28,893 bases of DNA from a virus: the IMG/VR virus record IMGVR_UViG_3300017917_000782, positions 1 through 28,893 of that record; one strand, 5' to 3'. This document shows positions 1 to 6,036 of the stretch, piece after piece. Numbering within the stretch: position 1 is the stretch's first letter; every line of letters starts with the position of its first letter. The notes below the pieces were generated by a model, which saw only the letters and a program-made list of their open reading frames with translations, was not told where the DNA came from and did not search any database. A program made the translations under genes and the position numbers.

Positions 1-22
1 GAATTATTTGATGTATTGACTT

Positions 23-241
23 ATGATTACGATAACACTTAAAAATGGATTGAGCAGTGAGCAAGAACAATGGCTCGCAAAGAATATCGGACCTAGAATG
101 CATTACATTCATAATAGCATAGGCGGTCAAGGTTGGTTAGCGAAAAAAGTTTGGCATCCAAATATGGTCTATGAAGACTGGAGTCTCACTATTGAAGATG
201 AAAGATATGCAACCTTTTTTAGATTGATGTTTCCAGAATGA
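23..241 (+). CDS. Small conserved phage protein, tandem paralogue 1
   Basis: 72 aa, function unknown. It opens the visible part of a chain of small proteins that share a layout: an N-terminal stretch with WLAKN or WCRxN followed by (I/L)G, a central W-rich beta-like part, and a C-terminal 'E-D/N-E-x-x-x-x-x-F-x-L-x-(F/W)' end. Here these are WLAKNIG near residue 18, EDW near 51 and IEDERYATFFRLMF at the end. The ATG has no clear Shine-Dalgarno. Its stop overlaps the next start as ATGA, so translation is probably coupled. The paralogy is read by eye from the shared motifs; no function is inferred. Confidence 0.72.
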   Translation: MITITLKNGLSSEQEQWLAKNIGPRMHYIHNSIGGQGWLAKKVWHPNMVYEDWSLTIEDERYATFFRLMFPE

Positions 242-528
242 TATGTTTAGAGTTTTATTTACCTAGTGGTGCAGCAGGAATGGCTGCAGGTATGACCAAG
301 ATGGGCATCAGTAAAAAATTAAAAGATTTGGTAGATAGAAAACTAATAAACAACTACAAAGGTCACACTCAGGGATACAGATTTTATGTTTGGTTTGAAA
401 ATGAAATTGATTACACTACTTTCTTCCTTGTTTGGGACCCAGAAGGGCATCCATATCGTATTCCTAAAGTTATTGAAAAAGATTATCCGGAGGAATGGGG
501 CGAGAATCCGTGGGTACAAAGCAAATAG
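238..528 (+). CDS. Small conserved phage protein, tandem paralogue 2 (possibly 5' part of a frameshifted gene)
   Basis: 96 aa, function unknown. The start overlaps the previous stop (ATGA). Residues 1-60 are not recognised. Residues 66-84 carry the family ending (YVWFENEIDYTTFFLVWDPE), but the protein then runs on for about 27 further residues, which other members do not do. The next frame is open from 386 to 901, lacks a convincing start, and ends with another copy of the family motif. The two may therefore be one gene of about 220 codons broken by a single-base shift near 500-515. A genuine two-gene arrangement with an internal start is the alternative. Confidence 0.6.
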   Translation: MICLEFYLPSGAAGMAAGMTKMGISKKLKDLVDRKLINNYKGHTQGYRFYVWFENEIDYTTFFLVWDPEGHPYRIPKVIEKDYPEEWGENPWVQSK

Positions 529-901
529 AAAACTTAAAAAGAGTGGGTATCCTACATGGAGACATTATAAACACAATCGTGATCCTGATGTAGTACCCTA
601 CGCAAATACTGTTGAAGATTTTTATAAAAATTATCCTTATGTTTATGCTATAAGAGATTATAGACACTATGCTTTTAAATGCGTTAGTGATTATGGACCG
701 TTTGGTACTATTTATGGATATGATGAAATGACAGCTTGGTGTGAAGAAAAAATTAGATGGAACTATCGCCGTGATATTCATCGTGTGTTGGAGAATTACC
801 GGGGTAGAGATGAATTCAATGATGTAGGTGGTAGTGACATTGTTTATTTTGCATTTAAGAATGAAAAAGACTTTATGCATTTCTTGTTGAGGTGGGCATG
901 A
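473..901 (+). CDS. Small conserved phage protein, tandem paralogue 3 (start uncertain)
   Basis: The frame is open from 386 to 901, but its ATGs at 386 and 401 lie deep inside the upstream gene. After them there is only a TTG at 473 and no ATG until about 728, and none has a good Shine-Dalgarno. The C-terminal half is plainly coding and family-like: AWCEEKI followed by a W/Y/R-rich middle and FKNEKDFMHFLLRWA at the end. The segment between (YPTWRHYKHNRDPDVVPYAN) also looks like real protein. TTG 473 is given as a conventional start. It could equally be reached by a +1 shift out of the upstream frame near CCG-TGG at 508-513. The stop overlaps the next gene's start. Confidence 0.5.
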   Translation: MKKIIRRNGARIRGYKANRKLKKSGYPTWRHYKHNRDPDVVPYANTVEDFYKNYPYVYAIRDYRHYAFKCVSDYGPFGTIYGYDEMTAWCEEKIRWNYRRDIHRVLENYRGRDEFNDVGGSDIVYFAFKNEKDFMHFLLRWA

Positions 902-1116
902 AAAACTTGCCTTATTCTGTGAGAATACACAAGTCTAACCAGCGTGAGGCAGAGCGTTGGTGTAGAGAAAATTTGGGTAAGCCATGGAGTGTAACTGACA
1001 ACAGAGAAGGTATTTGGTGTTGCTTTTGGGTAGGCTTTAGATCAGCATTTCCGGGTTACATCTTTCATTTTGAAAATGAGCAAGATATGATTTGGGTTGC
1101 GTTGAGGTGGCAATGA
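898..1116 (+). CDS. Small conserved phage protein, tandem paralogue 4
   Basis: 72 aa, function unknown, and the clearest example of the family: AERWCRENLGKPW near residues 18-30, WCCFWVGF in the middle and FHFENEQDMIWVALRWQ at the end. ATG 898 is chosen over GTG 892 because it overlaps the previous stop (ATGA) and has GAGGTG just upstream. It is coupled to the next gene by another ATGA at 1113. The conserved W, C and (E/D)-rich ending suggest a small alpha/beta fold, but nothing in it names a function. Confidence 0.75.
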   Translation: MKNLPYSVRIHKSNQREAERWCRENLGKPWSVTDNREGIWCCFWVGFRSAFPGYIFHFENEQDMIWVALRWQ

Positions 1117-1310
1117 TACGAAGTTTTAAGAAAACATTTTGGAATGGTAATGATTGGGAAACTATGAATTTCTATGAGTTAAAACAAGATATTAAAACAA
1201 TCGATTGGTGTAAGAAACACTATATGAAAAAACATGACATATGGTACACAACATTTGGCAGCATCGTTATGAACGAAAAGGTCTACATACATTGGAAGTT
1301 ATGTGAATGA
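1113..1310 (+). CDS. Small conserved phage protein, tandem paralogue 5
   Basis: 65 aa, function unknown. ATG 1113 overlaps the previous stop and is preceded by GAGGTGG; the TTG at 1092 is rejected. The family pattern is present but worn: IDWCKKHYMKKHDIWYTTFGSI, then MNEKVYIHWKLCE in place of the usual F-x-(D/N)-E-x-D ending. It overlaps the next gene by four bases. Confidence 0.7.
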   Translation: MIRSFKKTFWNGNDWETMNFYELKQDIKTIDWCKKHYMKKHDIWYTTFGSIVMNEKVYIHWKLCE

Positions 1311-1525
1311 TCGAAGTTAAAGTACTTGATAAGATGCCCAATGATGTTATAGAGTTAGTCAGAGAACTTAGAAATAACGGATATGTTCAGGGTAAAGACT
1401 TTGACTTTGAATACCGCCCACCCAAATATGATGACTGGGCAATGGATGCCGAGTATAATAGAACAACTATTTTTATGTTTCATACAGAAGAATTAGCCAC
1501 ATGGTTTAGTCTGAGGTATCTATAA
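1307..1525 (+). CDS. Small conserved phage protein, tandem paralogue 6
   Basis: 72 aa, function unknown. It begins in an ATGA overlap and ends with FMFHTEELATWFSLRYL, the family C-terminal signature. The N-terminal half (DVIELVRELRNNGYVQGKDFDFEY) replaces the usual WCRxNLG motif with a helix of similar length, so this is a diverged member. Its TAA shares its last base with the next ATG at 1525. Confidence 0.72.
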   Translation: MIEVKVLDKMPNDVIELVRELRNNGYVQGKDFDFEYRPPKYDDWAMDAEYNRTTIFMFHTEELATWFSLRYL

Positions 1526-1806
1526 TGGCAATACAAAAAAGTTTGGGTGTGAGCACCGGCACATATGCTCCTATGATGACAGGTAGTTTAACAGACCGTA
1601 GTGGAGTAGAACATAAAGATGGTCATTCATTGTATAAGATTGATTTGAGATTTCACAAGATTGATGAAACAGAACACATTAAATGGTGTCGTAGAAATCT
1701 AGGTGAACGAAGTAGAGAATGGGATTTTTGGTTAGCAGGCGGTATATTATACATTGAGGTCTGGGGAGACAAAGCAAAGTTTACGTATGAAATGTGGAAG
1801 AATTGA
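1525..1806 (+). CDS. Small conserved phage protein, tandem paralogue 7
   Basis: 93 aa, function unknown. Residues 1-50 are an extra N-terminal extension with a T/S/G-rich start. Residues 51-93 are a compact family copy: HIKWCRRNLGERSREWDFWLAGG, then LYIEVWGDKAKFTYEMWKN, in which WGDKAKFTYEMW stands where other members have F-x-E-x-x-D-x-x-x-F-x-L-R-W. Start and stop are both shared with neighbours (overlaps of one base). Confidence 0.72.
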   Translation: MAIQKSLGVSTGTYAPMMTGSLTDRSGVEHKDGHSLYKIDLRFHKIDETEHIKWCRRNLGERSREWDFWLAGGILYIEVWGDKAKFTYEMWKN

Positions 1807-2012
1807 TGAACACGAAAATAGAAAACACTTGGAGGCAATTGCAGGGCTTAAAGCCTATTCAGTCTTGGCGTTGTAGACTTGGTTGGCATCGTTGGACAAG
1901 TTACGAGACACTAGAACGGAATGATTATGGTGGAGTTTGGGCTAGATGTAATTGTGCAGATTGTGGTTTACCTAGACTAGAACCACCATATACAAAGAGT
2001 AAAAACAAATGA
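1806..2012 (+). CDS. Small zinc-ribbon-like phage protein
   Basis: 68 aa. ATG 1806 follows the previous gene directly (TGATG); the GTG at 1794 is rejected because it would extend into that gene. Cys/His residues suggest a small metal-binding fold: WRCRLGWHRW (Cys, His) near residues 23-32 and CNCADCG near 49-55. Similar C-x-x-G-x-H-x-W plus C-x-x-C-G proteins occur in many phages without an assigned role. It is not clearly related to the paralogue family upstream but shares its operon. The next gene has its own late promoter. Confidence 0.68.
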   Translation: MNTKIENTWRQLQGLKPIQSWRCRLGWHRWTSYETLERNDYGGVWARCNCADCGLPRLEPPYTKSKNK

Positions 2013-2017
2013 TATAA

Positions 2018-2057
2018 TGATTGACGAATGATAAATAACTATATCAGGAGTCAATTA
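2018..2057 (+). promoter_or_regulatory. Hairpin enclosing a late promoter, closing the HNH start
   Basis: ATTGAC (2020-2025) pairs with GTCAAT (2050-2055). A G-U and a U-A pair (2019/2056, 2018/2057) extend the stem to the A of the start codon. AGGAG (2046-2050) sits at the foot of the stem and the late promoter is in the loop. RNA from upstream would fold; RNA from the late promoter would lack the 5' arm. Confidence 0.5.
2030..2037 (+). promoter_or_regulatory. Late promoter (GATAAATA) for the HNH gene
   Basis: Matches the T4 late promoter TATAAATA at seven of eight positions, 20 bases before ATG 2057. It lies inside the loop of the inverted repeat at 2018-2057. A TATAAT hexamer at 2013-2018 could also serve host sigma70. 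Confidence 0.6.
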
Positions 2058-2674
2058 TGAGTTATAGAAAAATATGGGAATCACACAACGGTCCGATACC
2101 AAAAGACAAAGACGGTAGAAGTTATGAAATACATCACATTGATGGTAATCATCAAAATAATTCTATTGAAAATTTGAAATTAGTCACGATACAAGAACAT
2201 TATGATGTTCATTTTTCACAAGGTGACTATGGCGCATGTTTAGCCATTATAATGAGAATGAATATTCCAGTTGAACTTTCTAAGAAATTACAGAGTAAAC
2301 TCAGTAAAGCAGTAGCAGCCAAAAGAATTACTGAGGGCACACATAATTTTTCATCAGAATTGAGCAAACAAGTCCAGGCTCAACGGTTAAAAGAAGGAAC
2401 CCATAATTTTCAAGGTGAGCAAGGTAGCCTTAATGCTTTACAACGAAACAAAAAATTAGTAGAATCAGGGAAACATCCGTGGGCCGGCGAATTAGGAAAG
2501 ATTCATAATAAGAAATTAGCAACCGAAAGAGTAGTGAATGGGACTCACAATTTTCAAGGTGAGATGAATCCTAATAAAAATATGCCTAAAGTTGTGTGCC
2601 CACATTGTAGTAAAGTTGGTGGTAGAAATCAAATGAAAAGATATCACTTTGATAATTGTAAAAATAAGGAATAA
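2057..2674 (+). CDS. HNH homing-type endonuclease with NUMOD3-like repeats
   Basis: 205 aa. Residues 22-55 form an HNH core (EIHHIDGNHQNNSIENL), the metal-dependent nicking or cleaving module of phage homing enzymes. After it come four spaced repeats of the type (E/N/S)G-x-H-x-(F/W): EGTHNF at 93, EGTHNF at 113, SGKHPW at 137 and NGTHNF at 161, resembling NUMOD3 DNA-binding repeats. The C-terminus has a possible zinc finger (C181, C184, H197, C201). ATG 2057 has AGGAG six bases upstream. It is free-standing, with its own late promoter inside a start-blocking hairpin, an arrangement known for T4 I-TevI. It is most likely a mobile gene inserted between the small-protein array and the exonuclease. 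No intron boundaries were seen. Confidence 0.88.
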   Translation: MSYRKIWESHNGPIPKDKDGRSYEIHHIDGNHQNNSIENLKLVTIQEHYDVHFSQGDYGACLAIIMRMNIPVELSKKLQSKLSKAVAAKRITEGTHNFSSELSKQVQAQRLKEGTHNFQGEQGSLNALQRNKKLVESGKHPWAGELGKIHNKKLATERVVNGTHNFQGEMNPNKNMPKVVCPHCSKVGGRNQMKRYHFDNCKNKE

Positions 2675-2675
2675 C

Positions 2676-3233
2676 ATGGCGGCGGATATTATGATTGACA
2701 TTGAAAGTTTGAACACAACACCTGATTGTGTTATACTTTCTATCGGCGCAGTTAGATTTGATCCTAAAGGTCAGGGTGTCGTTGAAAAACTAGAACTTAA
2801 ACCTACTGTAGAGGACCAAACAGAAATATATAATAGAAGTATCAATGAAGATACATTACGTTGGTGGAGTGAACAAAACCCAGCTGCACTTGATGAAGCA
2901 TTTGACGAAACTGGACGCATACCATTTAGAGAGTGTATGGAGATCCTTTATAAATTTTGTTGGAACCGTCGTGCTGTGTGGAGTAATGGTGCTCCCTTTG
3001 ATTTGGTAGTCATGGAACACGCATGGCGTCAAACAAGTGACAAGCCAAACCCCATACCCTGGCCTTTCTGGTCAATGCGAGACACAAGAACGTTATATGA
3101 AATAGCAGGAGTAAGTTTAAAAGACGGCGGACATTCTACTAGTCACAAAGCAGTTGAAGATGCAGAACGACAGGCTATTGTTGTGCAACAAGCATACATG
3201 AAACTAATCAAAGCAGGACTAGCACAAAGATGA
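2676..3233 (+). CDS. dexA: DexA-like 3'-5' exonuclease (DEDDh family)
   Basis: 185 aa with an RNase-H-like exonuclease fold. The acidic motifs are visible: Exo I D8-I-E10, Exo II around D109 in NGAPFDL, and Exo III H157-x4-D162 (HKAVEDAERQA), i.e. the DEDDh type. T4 DexA (exonuclease A) has the same order and a similar size, and degrades DNA 3'-5'. ATG 2676 is preferred over the upstream extension from 2649, which would read back into the HNH gene; translation starts two bases after that gene's stop. It is followed by an ATGA overlap with the epimerase. The family call is firm. The exact substrate (DNA repair, host DNA degradation or RNA) is inferred. Confidence 0.85.
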   Translation: MAADIMIDIESLNTTPDCVILSIGAVRFDPKGQGVVEKLELKPTVEDQTEIYNRSINEDTLRWWSEQNPAALDEAFDETGRIPFRECMEILYKFCWNRRAVWSNGAPFDLVVMEHAWRQTSDKPNPIPWPFWSMRDTRTLYEIAGVSLKDGGHSTSHKAVEDAERQAIVVQQAYMKLIKAGLAQR

Positions 3234-3691
3234 AAACATACGGTGAGTTACTATCAGGTTTAAAAATTGTTGAACATGTAAAGCATAACGATAACAGAGG
3301 CAATTTTTGCGAAACTTGGAAAACAGTAAATGATGGAATGAGAGGCACCTTCCGTCAGTTAAACACGGCAACATCCAAGCAACATGTAATTCGAGGTATG
3401 CATAGACAAAATCAATCAAAATTAGTTATGCCTGTGTATGGAAGAATTTTTGATGTTGCACTAGAACCTGAAACTGGTAAGTGGTTTGCTATCGAACTAG
3501 ACAACACATGTGGACTATTAATTCCTCCTCAATACGCACATGGATACATGTCATTGTCTGAATTGGCAATAGTTCAGTATATTATTGATATGCCTTATAA
3601 TAAAGAATTAGAAGAAAACTTTAAATGGAATCAATATAATATTGCATGGCCCACTGTAATCACTCCTCTATTATCGGAGAAAGACAAATGA
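3230..3691 (+). CDS. RmlC-like sugar epimerase (dTDP-4-dehydrorhamnose 3,5-epimerase family)
   Basis: 153 aa, slightly shorter than the usual ~180. It is a cupin with RmlC landmarks in order: DNRGNFCETW (21-30), FRQLNTATSKQHVIRGMHRQ (41-60, with the catalytic-type His58 in RGxH), KLVMPVYGRIFDVALEP (64-80), IPPQYAHGYMSLSELAIVQY (98-117) and a C-terminal W-x-x-x-x-I-A-W-P. Family members epimerise nucleotide-linked keto-sugars. Next to the nucleotidyltransferase at 3688 this suggests a sugar-nucleotide module, perhaps for modifying host surface glycan or a phage sugar. The start overlaps the dexA stop. The missing ~25 residues are mostly at the C-terminus, so a related epimerase specificity is possible. 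Confidence 0.85.
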   Translation: MKTYGELLSGLKIVEHVKHNDNRGNFCETWKTVNDGMRGTFRQLNTATSKQHVIRGMHRQNQSKLVMPVYGRIFDVALEPETGKWFAIELDNTCGLLIPPQYAHGYMSLSELAIVQYIIDMPYNKELEENFKWNQYNIAWPTVITPLLSEKDK

Positions 3692-4179
3692 AAATAGGAT
3701 TTAATTGTTCAAGTTTTGATTTGTTTCATGCAGGGCATGTAACGATGCTAAAGATGGAAAAACAGTTATGCGATTATTTGATTGTTGCACTACAAGTTGA
3801 CCCTACAGTTGATAGACCTGGTATTAAAAATAAACCCACGCAAAGCATCTATGAACGTTATGTACAATTACAGGCTTGTAAATACGTAGATGAAATATTA
3901 GTGTACTCAACCGAATATGATTTGTTGCAATTATTAATGACACAAAAAATTGACATTAGGTTTCTTAGCGAAGAATATCTTAACAGAGATTTTACGGGCA
4001 AACAATATTGTATTCAAAACGGAATTGAGTTATACTATCACAAACGTCAACACGATTATAGTTCAACTGAACTAAGAAATCGGGTATATGAGTTAGAAAA
4101 ATTAAAGCGTGATGCAAAAGAACAAGATAGTGTTCTACCTCAACATAGCCCAGAACTAATAAAGAAAAATGAAATTTAA
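3688..4179 (+). CDS. TagD-like cytidylyltransferase family protein
   Basis: 163 aa from ATG 3688, chosen because the open frame upstream (to 3646) reads through the end of the epimerase. The nucleotidyltransferase signature HAGH is at 14-17 (HxGH superfamily), followed by a D-x-L-I-V-A-L strand, the RYVQLQACKYVDEIL segment (57-71) and SSTELRNRV (125-133), equivalent to the ISSTxIR motif. The family transfers CMP or AMP to glycerol-3-phosphate, ethanolamine phosphate or sugar-1-phosphates; the substrate cannot be told. It overlaps the stop of the epimerase (ATGA at 3688) and is itself overlapped by the DnaE-like gene, so three enzymes are co-translated. The last ~25 residues are a charged tail. 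Confidence 0.82.
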   Translation: MKIGFNCSSFDLFHAGHVTMLKMEKQLCDYLIVALQVDPTVDRPGIKNKPTQSIYERYVQLQACKYVDEILVYSTEYDLLQLLMTQKIDIRFLSEEYLNRDFTGKQYCIQNGIELYYHKRQHDYSSTELRNRVYELEKLKRDAKEQDSVLPQHSPELIKKNEI

Positions 4180-4819
4180 CTCGGATGTAGATATTGACTT
4201 TGGTGACAGAGATAAAATACTGAAATTTATTTCTCATACCCCTGCGGCAATGAGAAATGTTTCACCTATCCGAAAACATGCAACAGGGGTGCATGTAACT
4301 GATATTCCATACGATGCTATTAATGACATGGCTAGTATAGATTATGCTGTTGCAGAGCAAAGGGGATATTTGAAGTTAGACTTTTTGAATGTACATGTCT
4401 ACAATCATGTTCGTGATGAAAAGCATTTAATTGAATTGATGCGTGACCCTGATTGGTCTAAGTTAAAAGACAAGAACTTTGTTGAAAAATTAATACATTT
4501 GGGCAATCACTATTGGTCTTTGCAAAAGATGCCTGAACCAATAGATACTATTCCCAGACTGGCAATGTTTTTGGCTGTAATTAGACCGTCAAAAAAGCAT
4601 TTGATAGGCAAAACATGGAAAGAAGTTAGTGAAACTATCTGGGACAAGGATGACACTGGATATAGCTTCAAAAAGAGTCACGCAATAGCTTACGCACATC
4701 TTGTAGTAGTGCATATGAATCTAATTGAAGAATTAGGAGATGCGCTTAACGAGGGTGATACTCTTGCGTTTGGATCTACGCTTGGCCAGTTCGTTAATAC
4801 TACAGACGGGTCCATGTAA
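4169..4819 (+). CDS. Reduced DNA polymerase III alpha (DnaE/PolC)-like protein
   Basis: 216 aa, about a fifth of a bacterial DnaE. Segments align in order with the C-family polymerase core: SDVDIDFGDRDKIL (5-18) with the PDxDxDF motif, RKHATGVHVTDIP (35-47) with the K-H-x-A-G-V motif, RGYLKLDFLNVHVYNHV (65-81) with the L-x-K-x-DFLGL motif, AVIRPSKKHLIG (136-147) with the RPG region, and FKKSHAIAYAHLVVVHMNLIE (167-187) with N-K-S-H-A-x-A-Y. The three catalytic aspartates (here D8, D10, D71) are retained. The PHP, thumb, beta-binding and OB domains are absent, and the D10-R35 spacing is far shorter than normal. Activity is unproven; it could be a regulator or a decoy of the host polymerase. The 3' end overlaps the convergent gene by 87 bases. 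Confidence 0.72.
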   Translation: MKFNSDVDIDFGDRDKILKFISHTPAAMRNVSPIRKHATGVHVTDIPYDAINDMASIDYAVAEQRGYLKLDFLNVHVYNHVRDEKHLIELMRDPDWSKLKDKNFVEKLIHLGNHYWSLQKMPEPIDTIPRLAMFLAVIRPSKKHLIGKTWKEVSETIWDKDDTGYSFKKSHAIAYAHLVVVHMNLIEELGDALNEGDTLAFGSTLGQFVNTTDGSM

Positions 4820-5110
4820 TATCGTCAAATTTTTATTTGTAAAAGTCCTTAAATAAGGTCTAAAAATAAGCCATTCTTCCTTAAGGAATAGGTTTATGGG
4901 AACAAGTCTATTACTTTCCCACCACCATTGGTCACCTAACTCTAAAAACTTAGATTTTACTATAGGATCAACTATAGATCCATAGTCATATATCGTTGTC
5001 ACTGTATCATCACGATTTTGTACTATTCCAACATAATCTTGGTTGGCATAACTACATACTGTTATAAACGGGTGATTTTCACTAAGTTTTCTGAAAAATT
5101 CATTCTGCAT
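4733..5110 (-). CDS. Conserved phage protein of unknown function
   Basis: 125 aa, function not recognised. It reads as a genuine globular protein: YVGIVQN, TIYDYGSI, a WWWESNRL segment near residues 61-68, FRPYLRTF near 83-90 and a basic C-terminus (KRRSKRKSITLVKRIS). ATG 5110 is the only ATG near the start. The last 87 bases overlap the convergent DnaE-like gene, and both frames look coding there. A minus-strand late promoter (5144 to 5137) lies 27 bases upstream of its start. It is a single gene on the minus strand between + strand blocks, which suggests late expression apart from its neighbours. Confidence 0.75.
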   Translation of the reverse strand: MQNEFFRKLSENHPFITVCSYANQDYVGIVQNRDDTVTTIYDYGSIVDPIVKSKFLELGDQWWWESNRLVPINLFLKEEWLIFRPYLRTFTNKNLTILHGPVCSINELAKRRSKRKSITLVKRIS

Positions 5111-5136
5111 TATTATAAAATAGAAAACAATTACTC

Positions 5137-5144
5137 TATTTAAT
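5137..5144 (-). promoter_or_regulatory. Late promoter (ATTAAATA), minus strand
   Basis: On the minus strand reads ATTAAATA, 27 bases upstream of ATG 5110. It fits the NNTAAATA pattern seen before most late genes here. Confidence 0.5.
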
Positions 5145-5181
5145 CTGGGTAAACCATTGTTAATATTTTACTATTTTCCTT

Positions 5182-5189
5182 GCTAAATA
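5182..5189 (+). promoter_or_regulatory. Late promoter (GCTAAATA)
   Basis: Fits the T4-type late pattern. It would give a leader of about 90 bases before ATG 5286, which contains short possible stems (CAAC/GTTG around 5238-5253). Confidence 0.5.
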
Positions 5190-5285
5190 CATTAAAGGAA
5201 AATTCTTGTGTACGCAACTTCAGTTTTTTATTATACCCAACGACAGATTGTTGTACTTTTGACCGGCTTTTCACCGAGGAAATAT

Positions 5286-5984
5286 ATGCCACAGTATGCT
5301 AAACCCCTAACACTACACAAAGGAGTTGACAATCAAATACAGTTTCAATTCCTCAACCAAGAGCAAAAACCTGTAGATATCACAGGCAAAGAAATTACTT
5401 GTAGAATTATCAGTTATACAGGTAACCAAATATTAATACAAAAAGCCTTAACGTTGCAGTTACCTGCAACTGGCATAGCATCACTATATTTGAACCCTGC
5501 AGACTTAGAAGATATCGTGCCGCAAAAAGCATATTATTCATTAGAAATACCGGTCGGTGCATTTGATTTCCCAGTGTTCGTAGACCAAAATGCAGGTGCC
5601 CGTGGGGATATGAACATAGTAAATTCAGTATTACCTTCATTTGTACCAAGCGCAGAAATATCCATCCCCACTGGACAACCTTTTCCTAACTTAGCAAGTG
5701 TTCCTAATATACAATTAGGAAATGCTGATTATACTTATGTTACTAGTGTGTTTGAAACTAATGACAATCCAGTGTTAACAATACAAGTAAATTACCATGA
5801 GTTCTATGGTAACGTGGTTGTTCAAGGTTCTACTATACCCGACGGTGACTGGTACCCCATTCAATTGCATTCATATGCTAATACTAGCGCAACTGAAGGA
5901 TATGTAGTCAAAGGTTATCATCCATACATCCGTGTTAGCTTTACAAGCAACAGTGGACAAGTGGATAAAGTCTTATCCAGATAA
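5286..5984 (+). CDS. Baseplate/virion protein with BppU-like N-terminal domain
   Basis: 232 aa from ATG 5286, which has GAGGA six bases upstream. The open frame extends to a GTG at 5208 that also has an AAAGGA site, but the extra 26 residues look like translated leader. Residues 1-115 resemble the N-terminal beta-sandwich of phage baseplate upper proteins (K-G-V-D-N-Q-I-Q-F-Q-F, then V-D-I-T-G-K-E-I-T-C-R-I), a fold that anchors receptor-binding parts to the baseplate. Residues 150-232 look like a second beta-rich domain (LTIQVNYHEFYGNVVVQGS, IRVSFTSNSGQ). A late promoter at 5182 agrees with a structural role. The fold assignment is by motif only. Confidence 0.65.
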   Translation: MPQYAKPLTLHKGVDNQIQFQFLNQEQKPVDITGKEITCRIISYTGNQILIQKALTLQLPATGIASLYLNPADLEDIVPQKAYYSLEIPVGAFDFPVFVDQNAGARGDMNIVNSVLPSFVPSAEISIPTGQPFPNLASVPNIQLGNADYTYVTSVFETNDNPVLTIQVNYHEFYGNVVVQGSTIPDGDWYPIQLHSYANTSATEGYVVKGYHPYIRVSFTSNSGQVDKVLSR

Positions 5985-6006
5985 TTATCCTATATACTTG
6001 AAAAGT

Positions 6007-6014
6007 CTTAAATA
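6007..6014 (+). promoter_or_regulatory. Late promoter (CTTAAATA) before primase
   Basis: NNTAAATA type, 19 bases upstream of ATG 6033. The predicted RNA start (about 6 to 8 bases downstream) falls in the middle of the palindrome at 6014-6036. Confidence 0.45.
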
Positions 6015-6036
6015 CATCGTTATACTATAACGATGT
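6014..6036 (+). promoter_or_regulatory. Perfect 23-bp palindrome over the primase start codon
   Basis: Two 11-base arms (6014-6024 and 6026-6036) are exact inverse complements around a single C at 6025. The ATG of the primase (6033-6035) lies in the right arm. It may act as an operator for a dimeric protein or as an RNA hairpin that hides the start codon. Upstream read-through RNA would contain both arms; RNA from the late promoter at 6007 would lack most of the left arm. Confidence 0.6.

Noticed and set aside
1-42. End of an upstream gene at the left border
   Set aside because: Frames 1 and 2 both read as short tails (stops at 40-42 and 17-19), and the choice cannot be made from this window.
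495-590. Short + strand frame from ATG 495 behind GGAGG (489-493)
   Set aside because: The spacing from GGAGG to ATG is one base and the 31-residue product has no family resemblance.
470-880. Minus-strand open frame of 136 codons opposite the small-protein array
   Set aside because: It is the shadow of the + strand frame ending at 901, is I/F/S-rich, and has no ribosome site or recognisable motif.
5112-5117. TATAAT on the minus strand before the 5110 gene
   Set aside because: RNA from it would start inside the gene after the ATG; the late motif at 5137-5144 fits better.
5208-5285. N-terminal extension of the baseplate-like protein from GTG 5208
   Set aside because: The added residues look like translated leader; ATG 5286 has its own GAGGA site and a natural MPQYAKP start. 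The GTG also has an AAAGGA, so it remains possible.
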